From assembly GCA_034440155.1 (NCBI GenBank), contig JAWXBN010000098.1, positions 1 to 45,538 of the forward strand: a stretch of 45,538 nt of DNA. Direction: 5' to 3'. The notes under the pieces were generated by a model. That model had not been told where the DNA came from. It did not search any database and saw only the letters and a program-made list of their open reading frames with translations. The position numbers were made by a program, and so were the translations under genes. The stretch comes from Verrucomicrobiota bacterium (lineage in GTDB: Bacteria > Verrucomicrobiota > Verrucomicrobiia > JAWXBN01). Below, one piece after another: positions 43,588 through 45,538 of this stretch. The stretch's first letter is position 1; every line of letters starts with the position of its first letter.

Positions 43588-44934
43588 TTAAATAAGACAG
43601 GCTTTGAATTCCTTATTCAGGGATTCACGGTTGAGATTCCGCCCGATAAAGACGAGTTGATTGCGGCGGGGGCGTGATCCCCAGGGTTTATCAGGTTGCC
43701 CGTCGAAGATCATGTGGACTGCTTGGAAGACAAATTGGTTAGGTTCACCCTCGATACTGACGATGCCTTTCATCCGGAAAATATCAGCTCCTTTATCCCG
43801 GAGCAATTTGCTCAACCATTGGTTGAATTTATCCGGGTTCAAATCCCCCGGAGTATCGATCCCGACGGAAGAAATGGAGTGATCATGCTCGTGGGGGGTG
43901 GAGAATTCTTCAAAAAATTCTGCATTCACCGTTTGCCCGTCTTTGACGAGTTTCATTTTGAATTCTTGTGGTCCGTGCTGGGTGACCATGCCATAACTCC
44001 CGCTTGTTTCGATGGTCAAAGGGAATTTAGCCCCGGTTTCCCCCACGGATAATGAGAATAACTTGAGTCCGGGGGTAATGGCTTCACCGGGAGCCTTCAC
44101 CTCCGGTTTTGTCGTAAAGAGTTCTTCGGCTTGATGCTCCATGTGGTGGAATTCGTGGTGCGAGCAATTTGCCGTGGGGATGAAGGTCATTTGCATGGAG
44201 GGGTCCGGACCGGAATCGAGGGATAATTCATAATGACCGGCCTCAAGCTGGTAGAGTCCGCCCCACTCGAAGGGTTTTTCCTCTTGAAGGAAATGAGGGT
44301 CGAGTTCGAGGGTTTTATTTAAGTCAAAGGCACGGATATTGAGTAATTTACCTACCTCGATCTCCGCATTTTGAGTCCGGTGGATCGTGACAAACCGGTT
44401 CATGGCATGGATCCGTTTTTCTAAGGCTACCAATTGTTCTTCCGGTACGAGGTCAGTTTTATTCAAGAGTAGGACATCGGCAAAAGCAATTTGCTTCCGG
44501 CATTGGTCGTTATCGTCGATGTGCTGGAGGACGTGTTTGGCATCGACGACGGTGATAATGGCATCGACTTGGAAATTATCCTTCATCTCGTTATCGATAA
44601 AAAATGTCTGTACGACCGGGGCCGGATCGGCCAAACCCGTGGTCTCAATCATGATATGGTCAAATTTATCTTTCCTTTTCATTAACCTCCCGAGAATCCG
44701 GATCAGGTCACCACGCACCGTACAGCAGATGCAGCCGTTATTCATTTCAAAGAGTTCTTCATCAGCACTCACGACCAGTTCATTATCGATACCGATCTCG
44801 CCAAATTCATTTTCGATTACAGCGATTCTTTTGCCGTGTTTCGTGGTGAGGATGCGGTTGAGCAGGGTGGTCTTGCCTGCGCCTAGAAATCCTGTAATGA
44901 CGGTGACGGGTATTGGATTGGTCATATCGGACAT
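43588..44934 (-). CDS. COG0523 metallochaperone GTPase, long form
   Basis: A second G3E GTPase, 448 residues, first gene of the trio. Walker [16 protein letters not shown], metal motif [25 protein letters not shown] and NKTDLVPEE are intact. Compared with the 322-residue paralogue it has an insertion of some 120 residues holding the histidine-rich stretch [14 protein letters not shown], a likely metal-storage segment, and a beta-rich region ([20 protein letters not shown]) that resembles no family I can name. The C-terminal CobW domain follows ([36 protein letters not shown]). Three 9-base motif copies (43803, 44164, 44486). No Zur-like box was recognised upstream. Confidence 0.92.
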   Translation of the reverse strand: MSDMTNPIPVTVITGFLGAGKTTLLNRILTTKHGKRIAVIENEFGEIGIDNELVVSADEELFEMNNGCICCTVRGDLIRILGRLMKRKDKFDHIMIETTGLADPAPVVQTFFIDNEMKDNFQVDAIITVVDAKHVLQHIDDNDQCRKQIAFADVLLLNKTDLVPEEQLVALEKRIHAMNRFVTIHRTQNAEIEVGKLLNIRAFDLNKTLELDPHFLQEEKPFEWGGLYQLEAGHYELSLDSGPDPSMQMTFIPTANCSHHEFHHMEHQAEELFTTKPEVKAPGEAITPGLKLFSLSVGETGAKFPLTIETSGSYGMVTQHGPQEFKMKLVKDGQTVNAEFFEEFSTPHEHDHSISSVGIDTPGDLNPDKFNQWLSKLLRDKGADIFRMKGIVSIEGEPNQFVFQAVHMIFDGQPDKPWGSRPRRNQLVFIGRNLNRESLNKEFKACLI

Positions 44935-45063
44935 AATTCAAGTGCTCCAGTAGGTGAAATTTGAGTACTAATTTGGTTATTTTTTATCGAAATGCAAGCC
45001 CGCTCATAGGAAGGGATGAATTTATTGTTTGTCGATTTTAGGAGGAGCAGTTACTTTGTGTGT

Positions 45064-45513
45064 ATGTCAGGCCAGAAAACTATTCCCGAAATCCAGGTGG
45101 AAATTGTCGATAATTACTCGTTTTTCGATGATTGGATGGATAAGTATGCACAAATTATCGAAGAAGGTAAAAAATTAACCCCTTTTCCGGAGGAATACCG
45201 GAATGATCAATTTAAGGTGCAAGGGTGTGTCTCGCAAGTCTGGCTCCATTCCGAGTTAAAAGAAGGGAAGGTTTTTTTTCATGCGGACAGTGATGCCATC
45301 ATCACCAAGGGGCTTATTGCGCTTTTATTACAAGTTTATTCCGGACAGTCACCAGCGGATATCGTGCAAAATCCCCCGGTTTTCCTTGAGAAGATGGAGC
45401 TGGGGAAACATCTTTCACCCAATAGGTCAAACGGCCTAGTCTCCATGGTGCGGGATATCCGTAACTACGCCACAGCTTATGTCCAGATGTCAGAGGCCGG
45501 GAGCCGGATGTAA
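45064..45513 (+). CDS. sufE: SufE-type cysteine desulfuration protein
   Basis: Accepts persulfide sulfur from a cysteine desulfurase (SufS) and passes it to the Fe-S cluster assembly scaffold. The catalytic cysteine lies in VQGCVSQVW, and the family start IVDNYSFFDDWMDKYAQIIEEGKKL is clear. The frame opens at 45016; the ATG at 45064 (MSGQKTIPE) is chosen because homology begins there. An AGGAGGAG at 45040-45047 lies 16 bases before it and 10 bases before an in-frame GTG at 45058, which is an alternative start. From ATG it is 149 residues. No sufS, sufBCD or other Fe-S gene is in the window. Confidence 0.93.
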   Translation: MSGQKTIPEIQVEIVDNYSFFDDWMDKYAQIIEEGKKLTPFPEEYRNDQFKVQGCVSQVWLHSELKEGKVFFHADSDAIITKGLIALLLQVYSGQSPADIVQNPPVFLEKMELGKHLSPNRSNGLVSMVRDIRNYATAYVQMSEAGSRM

Positions 45514-45538
45514 GTATTTTGACAGATTGGTATTTAGC

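Larger units (their letters stand above)
11228..44494. repeat. Highly iterated 9-base palindrome GCAA(A/T)TTGC, 31 copies
   Basis: Start positions reading GCAAATTGC on the plus strand: 11228, 11297, 11432, 11491, 11831, 17972, 18586, 19374, 20890, 21606, 21708, 21982, 22231, 24234, 25646, 27948, 35069, 35275, 41292, 43326. Reading GCAATTTGC: 13827, 22921, 26181, 28773, 30662, 31939, 41975, 42731, 43803, 44164, 44486. The two are reverse complements, so this is one odd palindrome with a central A:T pair. About 0.35 copies are expected by chance. All 31 lie inside coding sequences; they encode Gln-Ile-Ala (12), Lys-Leu (12), Asn-Leu (4) and Ala-Asn-Cys (3). Two G/C-centred variants (GCAACTTGC) occur at 18923 and 23105. 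None occurs before 11228. Confidence 0.9.

Noticed and set aside
11228-44494. GCAAWTTGC as a by-product of codon choice for a common peptide
   Set aside because: The copies encode four different peptides in three reading frames in unrelated proteins, so no single codon pair explains them. A codon-context effect is still worth a formal test.
1-45538. CRISPR array or phage-defence island
   Set aside because: No regularly spaced direct repeats and no cas, restriction or known defence genes were seen. VapBC is the only such module and alone does not make an island.

Overview
The window looks like chromosomal DNA of a Gram-negative rod-shaped bacterium, most likely from the PVC group (Verrucomicrobiota or a close relative). 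Reasons: a complete mreB-mreC-mreD-PBP2-rodA-RNase G cluster (rod shape, peptidoglycan), a Kdo transferase (lipopolysaccharide), a very large protein that resembles the PPi-type PEP carboxykinase, and an isolated uroporphyrinogen-decarboxylase-like methyltransferase. The phylum is an inference from gene content; no rRNA is present. GC content appears close to 50%, with no obvious base-composition break.

Layout. 1-3.4 kb: a DEAD-box helicase, a micro-protein gene, a decayed VF530 (DUF2132)-like gene, a gene-poor stretch with short repeats, and tRNA-Pro(GGG). 3.4-11 kb: the leftward cell-shape operon mreB to rng, tightly spaced or overlapping. 11-21 kb: nadC, a DUF2062 membrane protein, the 1157-residue PEPCK-like protein, the UroD-like protein, cysS and a dihydrolipoamide-dehydrogenase-like flavoprotein. 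20.8-28.3 kb, rightward: aroB, dprA, topB, a Xer-type recombinase and waaA, several of them overlapping, plus a small membrane protein. 28.3-34.5 kb, leftward: a PilT-type ATPase with a PilZ-like protein, leuB, an RNase D-like exonuclease and cytochrome bd oxidase cydAB. 34.6-36.6 kb: a TetR regulator coupled to an ABC1/UbiB kinase, divergent from cydAB. 36.7-38.1 kb: a VapBC-type toxin-antitoxin pair, a gene-free stretch and tRNA-Cys(GCA). 38.2-41.5 kb: a glycosyltransferase and a phosphohexomutase. 41.5-45 kb, leftward: two COG0523 metallochaperone GTPases with a WD40 protein between them. The window ends with sufE.

The most striking signal is not a gene. The 9-base odd palindrome GCAA(A/T)TTGC occurs 31 times by hand count, against roughly 0.35 expected by chance. 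All copies lie inside coding sequences, they use all three reading frames, and none falls in the first 11.2 kb (helicase and whole cell-shape operon). It behaves like a highly iterated palindrome (compare cyanobacterial HIP1) or an uptake-type sequence. Two genes of classical DNA-uptake pathways, dprA and a PilT-like ATPase, lie in the same window; that link is only a hypothesis.

Other points of interest are a decayed duplicate of the dprA 3' end just downstream of dprA, an in-frame stop in the VF530 remnant, and a WD40 protein embedded between two zinc-chaperone-like GTPases.
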